Shown one piece after another: positions 39,001 through 54,000 of a stretch of DNA of 64,000 bases. The notes below the pieces were generated by a model, which was given only the letters and a program-made list of their open reading frames with translations, was not told the origin of the DNA and did not search any database. The position numbers and the translations under genes were made by a program. Position 1 is the first letter of the stretch, and the number at the start of each line of letters is the position of its first letter. The stretch is from Lates calcarifer (Eukaryota > Chordata > Actinopteri > Centropomidae): the NCBI RefSeq assembly GCF_001640805.2, contig NC_066847.1, positions 26,741,504 to 26,805,503 on the forward strand. The letters run 5' to 3'.

Positions 39001-42000
39001 AGGGAAGGAGGATAAAGGCAAGGCAAGGGGACTGCAATCCACTGAAAACTCAAGAGACTTAGAATATTCAGTGGAGGTGTCAAGGACCATTGGATGGACA
39101 ATGACGGATGGAGAAGAGCCAAAAGAATTTGAAGCAGGTGCCGTAGCCTTCCTGCCAGCCACAGTCAAAGCAGAATAGATTTCCACAACACTAAATAATG
39201 GTAGTTCCTTGCACCAACTGGTGTGGATTCCTCTATCAGGCCACAATCACTACTACAACATAATACTCACTGAAAGACTGAGGGAAAGCTGTATTAAATT
39301 AAGTTTATTTGGCAGTTATTTACTGAAGACTATGCTTGCTTGGCCAAAGTATTGTGTTACACAACAGCTGAGATCAACTGACTGGGCCAGCTAATGTTTG
39401 CAAGCTAGTTTCTGTAAATGAATGTTCTCATCCTGAGTTCTCACAGGAATAACAATCAGCAGACATATTTTAAAATGATGTCTGGAAAACAGGTGTTTGG
39501 GAGAAGAGTAGGACATTAACAGTAGCTTAAATATCAGTAACATAACTAGCTTACAAATGCCAATAAAGCTAGACTATACATTTTTGAATATATTAAATGG
39601 TTATGTAGTTGGTTGGTATGTAGTATGGTTATGTATGTTTTCTTACATAGAAAAGTCATGCTTAATATTGTCTTTAAGAGCAGACCTTAAATAACAAGCA
39701 GAGATGTAACTGTAATTTAGGCATGCCTATTTTCATTATACTTTGTGGTAAATCACATAATTTAATCATTTGCTTGTGGTGCACAAGCACCACTTTCACA
39801 GAGCCAATGCCAAGTGCTTTACTGAATAGATCAGCCAAGACGCATACCAGTATGACAATCACTAGCTCCTTTTACAGAGACTGTGCTAAACTTCAATTAA
39901 GAAGACCCCTGATTTCACCACCTTTTTCCACCTTTGTTTACACTGAACCAGTGTAATGTCACCCCAGAGTGCGATTTTAGATTGATGTTGGGTATAACAC
40001 ACCAGCGCTGGCATTAATTGGTGTCTATACCGACGAGACAACCTCCACTGCCAGATTAAAGGTGTTCCCGCCTTAAACAGCCTGTATGAAAAGGGTTACT
40101 ATTAGGAATTAATTCATGCCTCACTGGAGGTGTTATATTGTCTGTCAATAGTATGAGAAGGTTGCTTCACCTTCTTAACACTCACTACTCTCACACATTT
40201 TGGTTTAGTACAGTGGACCTTTTGCTCTACGGAGATAAATGAACGGCACACTACATTCTTTCCAAGGCACAGCTTGTTTAAAAGATAATACTTAGGCTAT
40301 TTTTTTTTACATTTATGTCGCTACCTTAAGCCTCTGCATCACAGTAGCATCCACACAAGGTCAACAGAGGTCACAAATCAGATGCTGATATTAGAAAGCA
40401 ACAACTTTTTTCATTTTACAAATGTTTAGTGTTGCATCAACTGTGTCAAAGTGCATGTGCACTAAAATGATCCACACTGTAGCACCATTAGAAGGCTACC
40501 TTGCCTTCAGTATGCAACCCAACACCTGGACTGAGCAGAGGCTTCTTGGAGCCAACTGCTGCAGACGGATGAAATAAAACTCACAATCACAAAGTGTATG
40601 GCGGACAAAAAAAGAGAGGTATTTGGGGGGGAAAAACACCTCACAAATTGTTAAGCATTACAGTGGATTTATTGTGCTTTGGAGTCATTTGGCAGCCAGA
40701 GGCACAGGAGGTACAGACCTTTCCCACAGCAGATATTCTGACTTGTCACAGTAGGACAAGCACAGGTGTAACTAATAACATTAATGATTGCTCAGTTCCA
40801 TTTAGGTTCCAGGACACCATACCAGTGAGCCAGCACACACAATTGCACGGCACTGGACCTGGAACACCTAGAAATGGAATGCTGCCCTGATTAATGTTGT
40901 TACACCTGTGTTTGACAAGTCAAAATGTCTGCTGCTTTGAGAAGGGTGTACTGTTCAGAGAGAGGAAAGAATGCACTCAAATTTTTAAAACGTACCAACA
41001 AATCCCAGTAGTTCATGTCAAAGAGACAGAGGTTGAAATAAGGTTGGATTTTGGGGATTACAAACATACCAAATAAACAATACACTGCTTCCAGTCTTGA
41101 ATTAAAGTAAAAAATAATCCGTTAGAGCTCAAACACACAGTGCATGTGACCTGACAACCTACAAATATCTTTGAACTAGAGTTATTCTACAAGCAAGAGT
41201 GGGTATTAAAAAAAAATCACCCTAAAGCAAGAACAGAAAGACTTTATAGGTTACAAGAAGTGAAAGCTGGGGTTTTTCCTCCAAGTTGATAAATAAGCTA
41301 ATTAAGAACAACTGTATCATGTTCATGTTTTCCTGCAGAAGTTGTGTTTTATTGTTTGTACGAAAACACATAGTATCTGTAATGCAGAGGAATGTAAAGG
41401 TTTTACCACCAGCTGGACTAGGGCTGGGTACCAAACTTCAGTTCTTTTATGGCACAGACTGAAATGCTTCAATACTACCTGGTATCAAAAGATCCTTTGT
41501 TTTTTAGTGCCAAGTTTCGATACCAAGGAGTTAATCACGTGATCAAGATCTGTTAATGCTGCTGGTGATTGGCTGTAATATTACATGCAGTAGAGGCATG
41601 CAGGAAATACATGTGGTTACACCCACAGACTCGGTTCACATGTATCTGTGTTGTGAACTATAGTGTGTGTGTGTGTGTGTGCGTGTGTGTGTGTGTGTGT
41701 GCGTGCGTGTGTGTCGAAGTGGTTAAAAAATGCGACCAAGGTCAAAAGTGTGCCTCCATTTAGCAAGATTGATGCCAATAGTGCGAGATGTAATATTTGC
41801 AAAAAGGACATTGTTGCTAAGGCAACACGACCAATTTGATGAAGCATTTGAACGTGCACAGAATCAGTTATGAGCAGAAAGTTGCTCCGTGTTCAACTAC
41901 TACTAGATTTAAAGGTCCTTAGTATGCAGCAGTGAGCATTTGACACTGAGTATTAGTCACTTGTTCTTTTGCACTCACAGTTCTTTTGCACTGAAAATTA

Positions 42001-45000
42001 TTTGTTGTATATTTTTATGTTAGAAAACTGCTTTGAGTGGAAAAATGCCAAAGCTTTGACAAAGATTTGTACTATAATATGTAATGTAATTTGTTGTCTT
42101 TGTCTTTGTTACAATTGATTTGAAAAAAATGGGTATCGAAAAAAGCATTGTTCAGGAACCGGTATCGAAGTCAAGGTATCGGTATCTGTACCGGTATCGA
42201 AAGTTTTTGAACGATACCCAGCCCTAAACTGGACAGATATAACCTGAGGTCTAATTAAATGTGTGTGAAATATGTGAAAACACCTGTGGGGTATGTAAAA
42301 TAGATATGTAGGGCCTTTAAATGGAGCAGTTTTGAGGTACTCAGACAGTTTCAAGAACACGGGCTTCACAGTTCAACACATTTGTGAACCTGCTACTTTT
42401 TCAACATTAAATATCACTAAATTTTCAAATTACTGAAAATTTTTGAAGGGCTTGCTCTAGTCGTTGAGTTCCTTTTAGTGCTTTAGTCTCAGCAGCCAGA
42501 TTTCACTTGCGGGGAAGCATCGTATTTATCTTGCAACCCAACCATATTCACTTCAATCTGAAGTCTTGTGGCTAATTAGTTTGCAGAGTAATTCAGACAG
42601 TGGCAGCAGGAATGACATAAACAACAAATAACAAACTGAAAAGAGGGTGCCAATCAGTAAAATGATCCTCATTAATGACTACAAGTTGTTTATACATCAA
42701 GAGTAACTTTCTATCCTCTATTTAATTAAGTGTCTTGTTAGGACTGGGGTAGCAACAACCTTGTTATATGTTGTCATGTCAGATGTCCAAATGAAATGCT
42801 CCTTGGCCCAGAAAAGACCATCATGCATTGTCTAAGGCCCACAAAAACAAACAAAAAAGCCCCATCTCTAATTACTGAATCAGGACACATTGCAAAACAA
42901 GCACCCTTAAAACTTGTTTGTTTCACCAGTGTGACAACTGTTCCCATCCTGTGGGCCAATCTAAGACATAACACGAGCCCAGACAGGGGGCCTGGCAGCC
43001 CTTACCACCTGTGCTGGGCAGAGAGCTAGTGCTTGGCATGGGGCTGCAGGATAGCCAGAAGGAAGTGCTGTGCAGAAGTGTGTAAAAATACTTTCAGGGG
43101 GAATAAACCCACACACATATGTACATATACACATTCATATACTTAATATGTACATCTAAGAAGTCAATATCTAAGTGCAAAACATACATGCATGCAAGAT
43201 GATTTTAAATTTATTTGATCCAAATACCATAAGAATTTTTGCTTAAATATCAAGAGCATGCTGTCATTTTTAAAAAGTGTTGTAAATGTGGTTATCTTTA
43301 CTGTAGCAGGGGATTCCTGCAAAGCAGAGAGAATTTTTTTTAAGGTCTCTCAGACATGGATACACTGCTCTCCCAAAAGAAATATAGAATAGAATAGAAT
43401 AGGCTTTATTGTCATTGTACAGTTAAGTACAATGAAATTGTTGAGACACCCTTTCCTGGCTATTTAAATGCATCATTTTCATAAATTGAACACTTCATTT
43501 CCTAGAAAATTACCCTAACAGGACACTGGTTGGGTGCTTACATCATGTCTCTTTCCAACAGTATACTGTTTAATTAATCCTGCTATGGTTGAGGCAGAAT
43601 TGGAAGGAGGATTCAGGAATAGTGGTTGTAGATCAAGACGATGGGGGAGAGAACAAAGGATGAGAAAAGAAAAGAAGGGATGGTGAAAAGTACAAAAGGA
43701 AGGAAGCAGTGTCAGTGATTGCTGGGAAGGAAGGAGGGAAATGACTGGAAAAAAGGGCGGAGGCAGCTCTTTTTACCAGTGAGCTAGAGAAGAAAGGGAG
43801 GGGAAAAGAGGGAGAGGTATTAGAAGGTGAAGGGAAGCAAAAAAAGAAAAGAAAAGAACAGGCTAATTTTGTTCTACCTTCAGGATACCTCCTCCTGCTG
43901 CTGAATACTAGTGACATGGGTTGAATATCAAATGCACTTCCTAAAATTGGCACTGAGCAACAGTTAGTTTGATACAATCCCTACTTACAAATCAAATAGG
44001 CAACCCAATCACGCTTTACAAGTCTGTGAATTGCACTGAGCCACATTTCATCAGTTGTTTAACCAACTGATATTAACAATTTGGTGAGGCTCTTTTTTGT
44101 TACTTTTACCCTACTTTTGAGTCAGATCTAACCAAAATAAATGACATGTAGAGCATAAATAGCTTTGTAACTCACTGCATGGTCAAATCACCTACTACAG
44201 TACAGAAACATGATGATGATTTACCTTTTGACTTGTTTTTGTACTACTTTTCTTAACATTTTAGTCCTAGTGCACCACCTCGCATGAATAATATCTGGAT
44301 CTCTGTGGCTAACTAGCTGTTGAGCTCTTCTTTCCAGCCACTTACTTCACTACACTACACTTACATCATTTCTTTGCTATTTTGGTCTGGGCAGTGAACT
44401 CTGTGCAGCGTGCAATCCATTTGCATGAACTTATAAGATGGGAGCAGCTGCCCCCAGTTTTTTTTTTTTGTTTTTGTTTTTTTTTTGGATAGCGGTTAGT
44501 GAGAGTATAAAAAATTGAAAACCAATCTTTGTAAAGCTGTATAAGAATAGACAGGTGCATGGCCAAACATGCAAGGATGAAACAAGAAAAAGTAAACACC
44601 CACGCACTGTCAAAACCTGAGGTGCAGTGGCATTTTCAATATATGTACATTAAGTGCTGACAGGGTGCAGAGGTTGGCAAGAGCCATAGGCAGTCCACCA
44701 TACGGACCAGCGAGTCAAACAATGACCTGAAAGCTGCAGTAAGGTGTTGATTCTCAGTGGAAATAGCAATAACAGCAACACCTTCACAAAAAGTTAAATG
44801 ACGATATTGAACAATTGCTCAATGTATGTTAGGCATCATAACAAAACACTGAAAAGTTACTTCTTTTATGTAACAAATCCTTTTCACAATTGAATCCTAA
44901 TCCTGAATTGGCAAAATAGCAGTAGAGGAGGGTGTGTATATGTATGTGTGTGTGCGCGCGTGTGTGTATATATATTAATATATATAGTGTGTGTGTGTGT

Positions 45001-48000
45001 GTCTGTATTTGTCTCGGTTAGAGCAGGGGAGGGTCACAGTGAATACCTTGCAAGGTCTGATTTCTTGTATGTCGCCATCCTTAATAAATAATAATAATAA
45101 TCTCTTTATCAGGATAGGTCTTTGTATTATTGCCAATATCACAACAAAAGATGAGGGACAAAGAACATTATTAACATGCGAACTGGGTCCCTCTATTGCA
45201 GAAAATGTCTAGAGAATAACTATCTGTGGTTCCACACATCTCTCTCCATACATTTTGTCAATGATACAAGGACAAAGTATGCAAGGACACAGGCAATAGG
45301 AGGGTTGGGGTTCAGCCAAGGTTTCTTCTTCTTCTCCTTTTTAATTTTTTTTTTTTTTTTTTTTATCAGAGCCTGATTCTGCTGTGCACTCGATTACTCT
45401 CTTTCTCTATCTTTTTCTCAGTCATATTGGTCACATTTCTGCCATGGAATGTCCTGCAAGTACAGCTCCACACTGGCACCTGTTGATGAAAATGCAGCAT
45501 AGCACATACACACACAGACTTGCTTCGTCTCAAACACACACAAACACACACACACACAACCAAAAAAAAAAAAAAAAACCACACACAGTCACGTAGCTGC
45601 CAATCCTGTCCATCTTTCCCTTAGGAATAGATTGGAGGAGTAATTCTGATCTGAGGGGCCTCTAGCAGGCAATGAGTCAGTGTAAGACTCAGGTATATAC
45701 ACACAGACAACACCGGTTCAGGCAAACACACAGCAGAAAGACAGATATACCCACACATGCAGACCTTGGAAACTAAACGTGCTCAGGGTGTCTGATTGGA
45801 GGTGAACAGAGTATGTGCTGCTCTGCTGAGTCTTTCAAGACGTACATCTAAAGCTTCATCTCGGGGTGTAACAATCAACTGATATGTATCAGAAAGTCAA
45901 TAGTCAGAGATAGGGCTACAGTGATATAAAAAACACAGAACCAACCATATTCAGTGGAAAAATTCATCAACTGTCAAAAACAGATTTTGGCTGAAATTTC
46001 CTCCTGTGCCTCTAGTGCATACATAAGTGTGTGGTATAACTATGTGTGTGTGACCCCCTCTTCTGCTGTCAAGTTGCCCAATCAAAAACCTACTTGAGGC
46101 AATCTACTTCCACAAAAACCCCTAGCATGGTACAGAATAATGGAGCACTGAAACATTACTTCCAGAGGCACTCAACCCAGCACAAGTTACAACAAAGTGA
46201 AAACAATTACTTCCAAAGTACACCCACTCCTACTGTAACTACTACTATAACAATAAGCTGTTATTGGCAAGAACATACACCCGTCTAGCATTGTTGAAAA
46301 TACTGGATTTGACCAGATGACACTAGTACTGCCAGTCTGCAGTCTGCATTCCTCTTTGGGCACTATCCAAAACATTATCGGGAGTATCACTGCCCATTGT
46401 TTGTCATTACTGATGCGACGGTAGACATTGTTTTAGAAGCATGTGGTTTTTAACCAATAAATGAAATCTGAATTGATCAACCAATTGAACTAAATATGAA
46501 TTACACCATCTGACAGGGATAGATATGAACTCCCAAGATTTCACAGTTAAACTATGGGGTCTTAAGTAGGATTTCAATGTCAACATTAAATTCACAGATC
46601 CTCCATAGAGACGTGATTGTTTCATTGCCCAATTCACCCATCAAAAAAACTTCTGTTGTTCTGTGCACTGTTGCATCTGCAGCGGGTCAAGTCAACCTGC
46701 CCTAACATCAGCACTGAAGAAACACTAACAATTAGTTGCTACAGGGGAAACGAGAGAGAAAAGAGCAGTCTGGCTGGTCAGCTGGGTGCGTGGGTGGACA
46801 ATTCAGGCTGAAGTATGAGAACAAAATGACCCAATGTACAGACATAAAATAAATTTTTCACATTTTGCCTGTGTGATAATTTTACATGTAAGTCTCTTTC
46901 CATAGCTGTGATGAAAGCAGATGATGAAATCTCGAGTGTAGCATAAACACACTTTGTAAGCAGAGACAAAAGCATTCTGCAGCACTATTCTCCATTCAAA
47001 ATCATCTCGACACCAAATAGCACACACAACATGAATGACTACTAACACATTTCCATTTGGAATCTGACTCTATGGTGACAGATAGCCTGAAGTCTGTCAC
47101 CTCTAGCAGCTGGATCAAAAGCCCTGTTGAGAGGAATTCTGTTGTAGCTCTGTAAATTTTTCCAAGGCTACATGGCAAGGCGATCCTCAATGAAGTCCTT
47201 GTTAACTAAAAGCGAGTGACAGACGGAAAATCCAGCGCATCAAAAGTCAACAGCACAACAAGCCATGACACTCGCCAACACAGACACACACACAGAGCGT
47301 GAACTGTTCCTGACACTAATGACCTTCAGCCACCATTGGCGCTTGTGTCTCTTGCTGAATTTTTGACAGTTGCTCGTTAGCAGCCGAGGCCTGTTAGAGC
47401 AGGATTTTCTCCCTTCCCTCCATTCCCCGCATCTGCTCACCTTCCCATCCTTCAGCCTGGCTTGTAGCAGATTTTGTTGTGCTAACAAGGCACAGGAAAC
47501 AACAAGCCTTGATAGGAGAAAGGCTGAGGTCAGAGGACATGGCATCCTTTGATATGAACGCTGACGGGAGAAGGCAGGAGGGGAAAGAGAACGTGTCTGT
47601 GTGCAAATAAAAACTAAATCGAACCCCACGCACGTTCGCACCGCCCACCTGAAACATGAACACTGGAGAAATTCCATCCCTTCGCCACTGCTCTCACACA
47701 TCAACCCTGGCAATGACAGTGTAGGACGCCCAGCACCTAGTTAGTTAAAAGTCGGCATTGTCCTTAACACTGTGCCTGTGGGCATCTTTCACACACTCCT
47801 CTCGGAAAACACAGCAGCATTCAGTGAATTGTTCATGTGACTGTACCTTGGCTCCTGGCCTCAACTGTCTATTTTGCAGAAATTTTACTGGGCTCAGAAT
47901 GGTGACCCCCAGACTATTTCTCAAAAACACATATATACCAACAGACAAGTCCCTGTTTTATTTTAGTTATCTTTTTTTAATTTCTGTCAAATTTTTTGTT

Positions 48001-51000
48001 TGAGACTACATATAAAAGTTGTAGTAGAAATCAACGACAGTCTATTCATACTTGTGCTATCTTATTTAATAAATCAGAATTACATATTGACTGAAACAGA
48101 GTTTTCAGTTTAACTGTCAAGGACTTTACACTAAATAATATCAGCTAACTACTAAAATACCCCTACACATTTATCACAGAAATGTTTCAACTTATTTAAC
48201 TTGACATATTTTCAGTGCCATTTGGTATGCCAGTTTCCCAATTTGCAATTCATCATGACATGCAGAAGAGTTAAAATTTAAAAAAAGCAATCTGTAGTGG
48301 ATATTTAAAATGTGAAAATAAGCAAATAGTAAAACCTTCGTGTTACCAAATCAGTCACATATTATCTCTTAAATCTACCAGCCATCGTAGAAGTAAACCC
48401 CATCACTCCATCCATGTAAAGACATATTTTACTGGCATTTTGTACTCAACAGGTATTCATTTCAGACTCTGTTGTGATGTATATATTGTGTTATATTGTG
48501 TGGGAGTGTGCATTTTTCCAGCTGCAAGAAAGGATCAATAGCATAAATAGAAAGGGAACAACTGCTCTCAGCTACCTTCATCAAAGTCTGCATCATCCTC
48601 GGTGTGCTGGGGGAAGGGGAAGCAGTTGGTGATCTCCAGCCGGTCGTCAACTACCAGGCCCAGCAGGACGCCCTGAACCACCTCGCTGCCCTGGCCCTCT
48701 TCCTGGTAGTGCTTGATAATCTTCAGCACCACCTGTGAAAACAGAAAGAGCAATATCACTGGAGTATCGAACTGCCGGAACAGAACAGAGGCAGAGGGGG
48801 AGGAAAGGAAGCTTCACCCGCCTTTCAATAACAGTTTCTGAAAAATGATTTCATTTTCTGGACCGGAGCCAATTTATTTATTGTGCCAATTGTTTGCAAT
48901 TGTTGCATTTTGTGGCTGTCAGAGCATTTCTAGTTATTGTATTTTATCATCCTTTGATTTATGTTATTCAATTCAGTAGCGTCTCTGCTCGTCATGTTGA
49001 TTTGTGCTCATTAGTTTGTGTTGGGGTTAGTTTGGTTGATGTTTCTTTTTTACAAGCTGCTGTGTTTTTCATCCCTCCTGCAACAGATTTGTGGTTTTCC
49101 TTTCTCTGTTCTTTTCCACATTATGTTCTACAAATACATTCAACTGTTTAATTAATGCCATTGGGAAAACAGTGACAAAATAAATAGTTTTTCATCCACA
49201 GTACATTAAACCGTATACTAATGATGTTGATTTAGAACTTGATTAAAAAAATATTATATGCTCTTATATGTGAACATATACAATAAGAATGGATAATAAT
49301 GCATAATAATCAAGACTATTTTCATCATGACCTCTACTACCACCAGATTTAATACAATGAAGCAGGAGTTCAAATCATGAGTAGCGTTTTCATTACCTTT
49401 AACCTTTATTTTGTGAAGTGGGAGGCTTCATCTCTCTTACAGTGACACCCTGCACACATCACTTTATAATGACCAGTTGAATTATGAAATATATATCTCA
49501 AACATGTTAGGAGTTTGGTTTCACTATCCACTGACATCCGGTCTGTCCTCCCTACAGCTCACATAATAGTGATGTGGTGACTGTGCTTTGATGTAGTGGG
49601 TCATAAACACAAACAGGGTGTGCAGAGATTGCAAAAATACTGCTGCAAACAATCAGATTTCCTAAAAATGAATGCTCGCCACTTGCCTGTGTGCAGCCTT
49701 TATAGCTGCTAATGCTTACAAGGTTCAGCTCACCCTTAGCTAGTTCACCACCTCCACTCTGCAAACCTATTATAAAATAATTCCTACTCAATTTTTTTAA
49801 TAAAGCAACATTAAAAATCCAACACTTTCAGTCACTGTTTTGTAACAATGTTTGAATCGTGACCAATTGCACCGCAGATGTCTGTAAGGGACACTATTAA
49901 ACACATTAACTTGAGACTGAAATTCGAGTTATTTTTTAACTCTGTATATATCCTTGGTGTTTGTTCTGACTTTATTTAAGTTGTATTTATTTTTTAACAT
50001 CTAGTGCGGAGCTAGACTACTGTAGCCCCACTGATACTGATTTTTCAAATTGATACTGAAATTTGGGAGTGACATAAATTCATAAAAAATATATCAGCCA
50101 ATTTTTAAACAGAAACAACAATCTTGATATGGATTCCTTAGATTTGTGTTTGTTTTTTGTGACAAAAATAAGATGGAGATATTATGATTGAAAAACCTTA
50201 CATTTTGGCCCACGTTTTAACAGAAACTAATGATCTACAATTAACTAATGACTGATACATCGGCCAGCTGATTTATCAATGCAGCTCTCTAATTACTAGG
50301 GATAGCTTGCAAGCATTCCTTTTCTGAGTGGAAGACTATAATGCTTTTTTTTGTTGAAATTGTCAGAAACCACAAATTCAATTATGTTTATTCCTATATG
50401 ATTTAATTAACAGAGTATTTTTGACACTGATGAACATTACAGGCATCACAGAAGCAGACTTTAAGGCAGGACAGTTATGTAATAATGGATTGCATGAGAT
50501 TGTACAGGTGTACCTAATAAAGTGGACACAGAGTACATCCCTGCACAGAAAGTGAGGAGGATTGAAATTTCAGTTCGACTGGTGCCGTACAGCACGTTAG
50601 ATGGCCAAGAAATATACCACATCACTAAAACACCCATTACATCGACACTAAATTGCATAATAAATCCTCAGCCAACATTCTATACTCTTCACTAGTCACC
50701 AAGCTCTTATGTAAAACCACAATACTGCCAAAAAGTGATGTTATGTTAAGAGAAAATTCTCGGACAGGTTACTCAGGCAATCACTGGCTGTGGTTGAGTG
50801 GTAAATTGAGAGGTAAGCACCACCTGCAGGCTCCAACACTGGTGCATCACTGATCTTGAGTGCGTACAAAAGGCCAGTTAGTATTCAGCACAGCTTAGCA
50901 ATTTACACTGGAGAAAGAAGAGGCGGTACAGATAAAGAATAAAACCTAAATCCAGTGAAACTTTCAGAAAAATACTACCCTCGGATAGTGGGAAGGTATA

Positions 51001-54000
51001 TTTGGACTTGTAGTCTGATATCCCACATCGTCGTGCCTCATCTAGACAGGGTGTCCATGCATCATGGTATGCGTTTAATTTTTAATACCAGATAAAAATG
51101 GGCCAAAAGGACAAGCCTCCACATGATTGAGGAGCTGCTTAAAACTCTAATGCTGCGTCACCAGCAACAAGGACAGCACGAAAGCGCTATGGCTTATTTC
51201 TGCACACACAAAACTGTGTAGACATGGACAAATTCACACACACACAAACACCTACCCATCATGAGATGCACTGACCAGCAAAAAAAAAGGCAGCTGAGGC
51301 AAAGAGTGGAGAATACAGCAAAGCGTCTAAATGAACAAGAACAGAACAAGAAGCTGAAAGTATAGTGTGGAGGGGGAGAGTATAAATCACGCTGATAACA
51401 GTGTGGGCAGGTCACAGCCAGAGGCATTAATAATACACACATATACACACATACACACACATACACATGGGAGCAGGGTGGCAGTCCCGGAGCCATGCTC
51501 ACAACAAAACACCCATCACTACCATGAGGGAGCCCTTACTGGTCTCACAGGCCCATGCGCACACATGCATACACACACACACACATCTGTCCTGAGAGAT
51601 GATTTATTTCAATAGAGTGCTGGACCTGTCATGCAACAAGTAAAAGAGCTAGGGGCGGGAGAAGGGAGACGATATGGGGTGGAGTGGAGAGAAAAACAAA
51701 TCTCATTCTCTGCCTGCCTGCCTGCTTTGGCTTCTCTGACGGAGAGGGGCGAAGGTCTGAACAATAGGTCGGGGGAGTGGAGGGGTGGGGGTGGGGGGTG
51801 GTGGAGAGAGAGGGAGAAAATGTGTGAGTGAGAACATGATGGGGAAGGTGATGAGAGAGGAAAGAGGAAAGGAGGAAATGAAATAGTGAAAATATGAGCG
51901 AGAGAAACCAAAAGGATAACGGTAATGATAACAAAAAAGAGCGTGAGGGGACCAGGTGAGAGCAGGGTGTGCAGACAGGTGAACAAATGATGACGAAGGA
52001 GATGGGGGTGGGGTGGGGTGGGGTGGGGTTCCTCAGGGTCAGCAGCGCTACCTGCCTTACAAAGCCCACCCTGCCCCCCTTTGAGCTCTGGCTCCTTTTT
52101 CTGCCAGCAAATACCTTTTCTAGTCTCCCTCCATCAGTGAGAGCAAATAGCACAGATACACATTGCTTTCAGCTATCTAATTCTTGGCAATCTGTTCATC
52201 ACACACTTAAATGGCATCAGTCTGGAAAAGGAGGAGGTGAGAGATGGACAATTGGCCAAAAACAACTTCAGGAAGGTCAAATAAATAAAATTAAATTCAA
52301 GCAGGGCTTTAAGAAAACTCCTGAATCTACAGAAATGCTTCAAAGAGAGCATTTTTGTAGATCCCACTAAAGATGGGAAAGGAAGGAAGGATGGAGGTAT
52401 CAGTGGATTTGTTGTGCTGGCTTCCTGGTGTTGGGTAAATGCCATCAGGTATTGTAAGCAAAGCCTGGAAAGCTCCAAGTTTGTACAAACCCACATGGAC
52501 ACACACACACGCACACAGGCTCACTCTCTCCAGCACTGCCCTTCCCCGCTACTCTCGTACCCTCTCTCTCACACGCATACACACGCTCGCATACAATTTT
52601 ATTGATCTAGCTCACCAGCAGCTAGCCCAGTGAGCTCACCTCATGTGGAGAGGCCCAAGATTGATATGTGGACAGTGCATTATAAATCAACAAGCTTAAA
52701 ATTGAATTGTGCAGAATAAATTGCGGTCAAAATCCCCCGTTGCCTGCCTTTAATTCTTATCATAAATCTTCTTTCTTGCTCATACAAAAAGGGCTCATAT
52801 TGCCCTCACAACAGGGCTCAAGTTATGAGAAAGTACCACAAGAGAGACAATCTCATAATGAGTTTTCTTTTTGCACTGCTGATGTGTAGACGAACTCTAC
52901 ACACAACATTGGCTGTAATATACTTGACAAAGACAACGTTTTTGAGTGGCATGAGTCATCAGTTGGGTTACACCATGGATGAAGACCCCCCCTCGATTCA
53001 CACTTCATCTGCCAGCGTTTGCTTATTGGCCTGATGAGATCTTTCTCAAACATGTTTGATTTTGTTGGTCCAAGTTGGACTTGGAGTGTGAAGTTATCCA
53101 AGACTGATATATGACAGTCAGTGGCTTTGACAAAAATCAACGGGAGGTGTTATTGCAAAGTAGGGGAAGAAATAGTCAAGAAGTAAAGTGACTTTTAACA
53201 ACACCACCTGCTCACAGTAAAGATTCACAACTCTGCTTACTCTACTCTTTATTAGATACCACTAAATTTCATTTGCAGTCATAACTCTCACATTACACAT
53301 TATAAGATGATTTGTTTGGATTAATCCACGTAAGAATGCTTCACACAAAATTCACCATTAGTGTTCTTTTTGTAAGGATGGCATTACAAACCTATTTGGT
53401 AATCTTGTTAATTATTTATGGACTATGTAGACATTCAGTGTATTTACATTTTACCTGTTTACCGCAAAACAATCCACAATACTGTATCACAACTCAATAC
53501 AGAACCATGGTATGAACAAAACCATGGATATGGTTACTTATCATTGTTAGTGGCGGAGTCCGCCAGTCCCGCATATCATTAAAATTGTCTTTAAATAGAG
53601 GGGGGTTGTATGAAATTGCTACTGATGCAAACTACATTTCGTAATGCTACTACTTCACATTAACATTCACTAGTGAAACATAAGGTGCCTTTTACTATAA
53701 AGTGGTCACAGCATAAACAAAACAAGAAAACAGACATTTTCTGTTTTTTCCCCTCAGTAGATTTTTTAAAATATATTTTCAGGGCAGTAGCAGAGCAACA
53801 AGAAGCAAGGTAACTTTACTGTGACCTGCTGTTGTTTGGAACCATGTGCAGCATGAAATCAGATTGCAGGTGCGATTGTTTTTGACTGACTTGTTCTATT
53901 AAAACAACACAAGCTTGTTTGGCTGTGTTGTAAATGCCTACACCACTTGGTCTTTTGTTGCATTTTGGCCTAGTATCTGCTCAAGTAGTATGTCATGTAG

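Larger units (their letters stand above)
26859..48575 (-). other. eif3h: eif3h intron 2 (21.7 kb)
   Basis: This is the largest intron. It contains the hAT-like element (41419-42226), the foldback element (40711-40953), a second hAT-like end (29516-29600), LINE-like tails (37088-37148, 43383-43440) and most of the long GT/CA microsatellites. A candidate conserved element lies at 38040-38440. No nested gene was recognised. Confidence 0.8.

Noticed and set aside
47240..47713. 157-codon minus-strand frame
   Set aside because: It is intronic, with no family resemblance and no splice or promoter context. The length is compatible with chance at this composition.
51629..52153. 174-codon minus-strand frame
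   Set aside because: It lies in eif3h intron 1 in a purine-rich tract; the Ser/Leu/Pro bias reflects simple sequence, not a gene.
53549..53575. Short palindrome GGCGGAGTCCGCC
   Set aside because: A 13-nt palindrome is isolated and has no matching element ends nearby.
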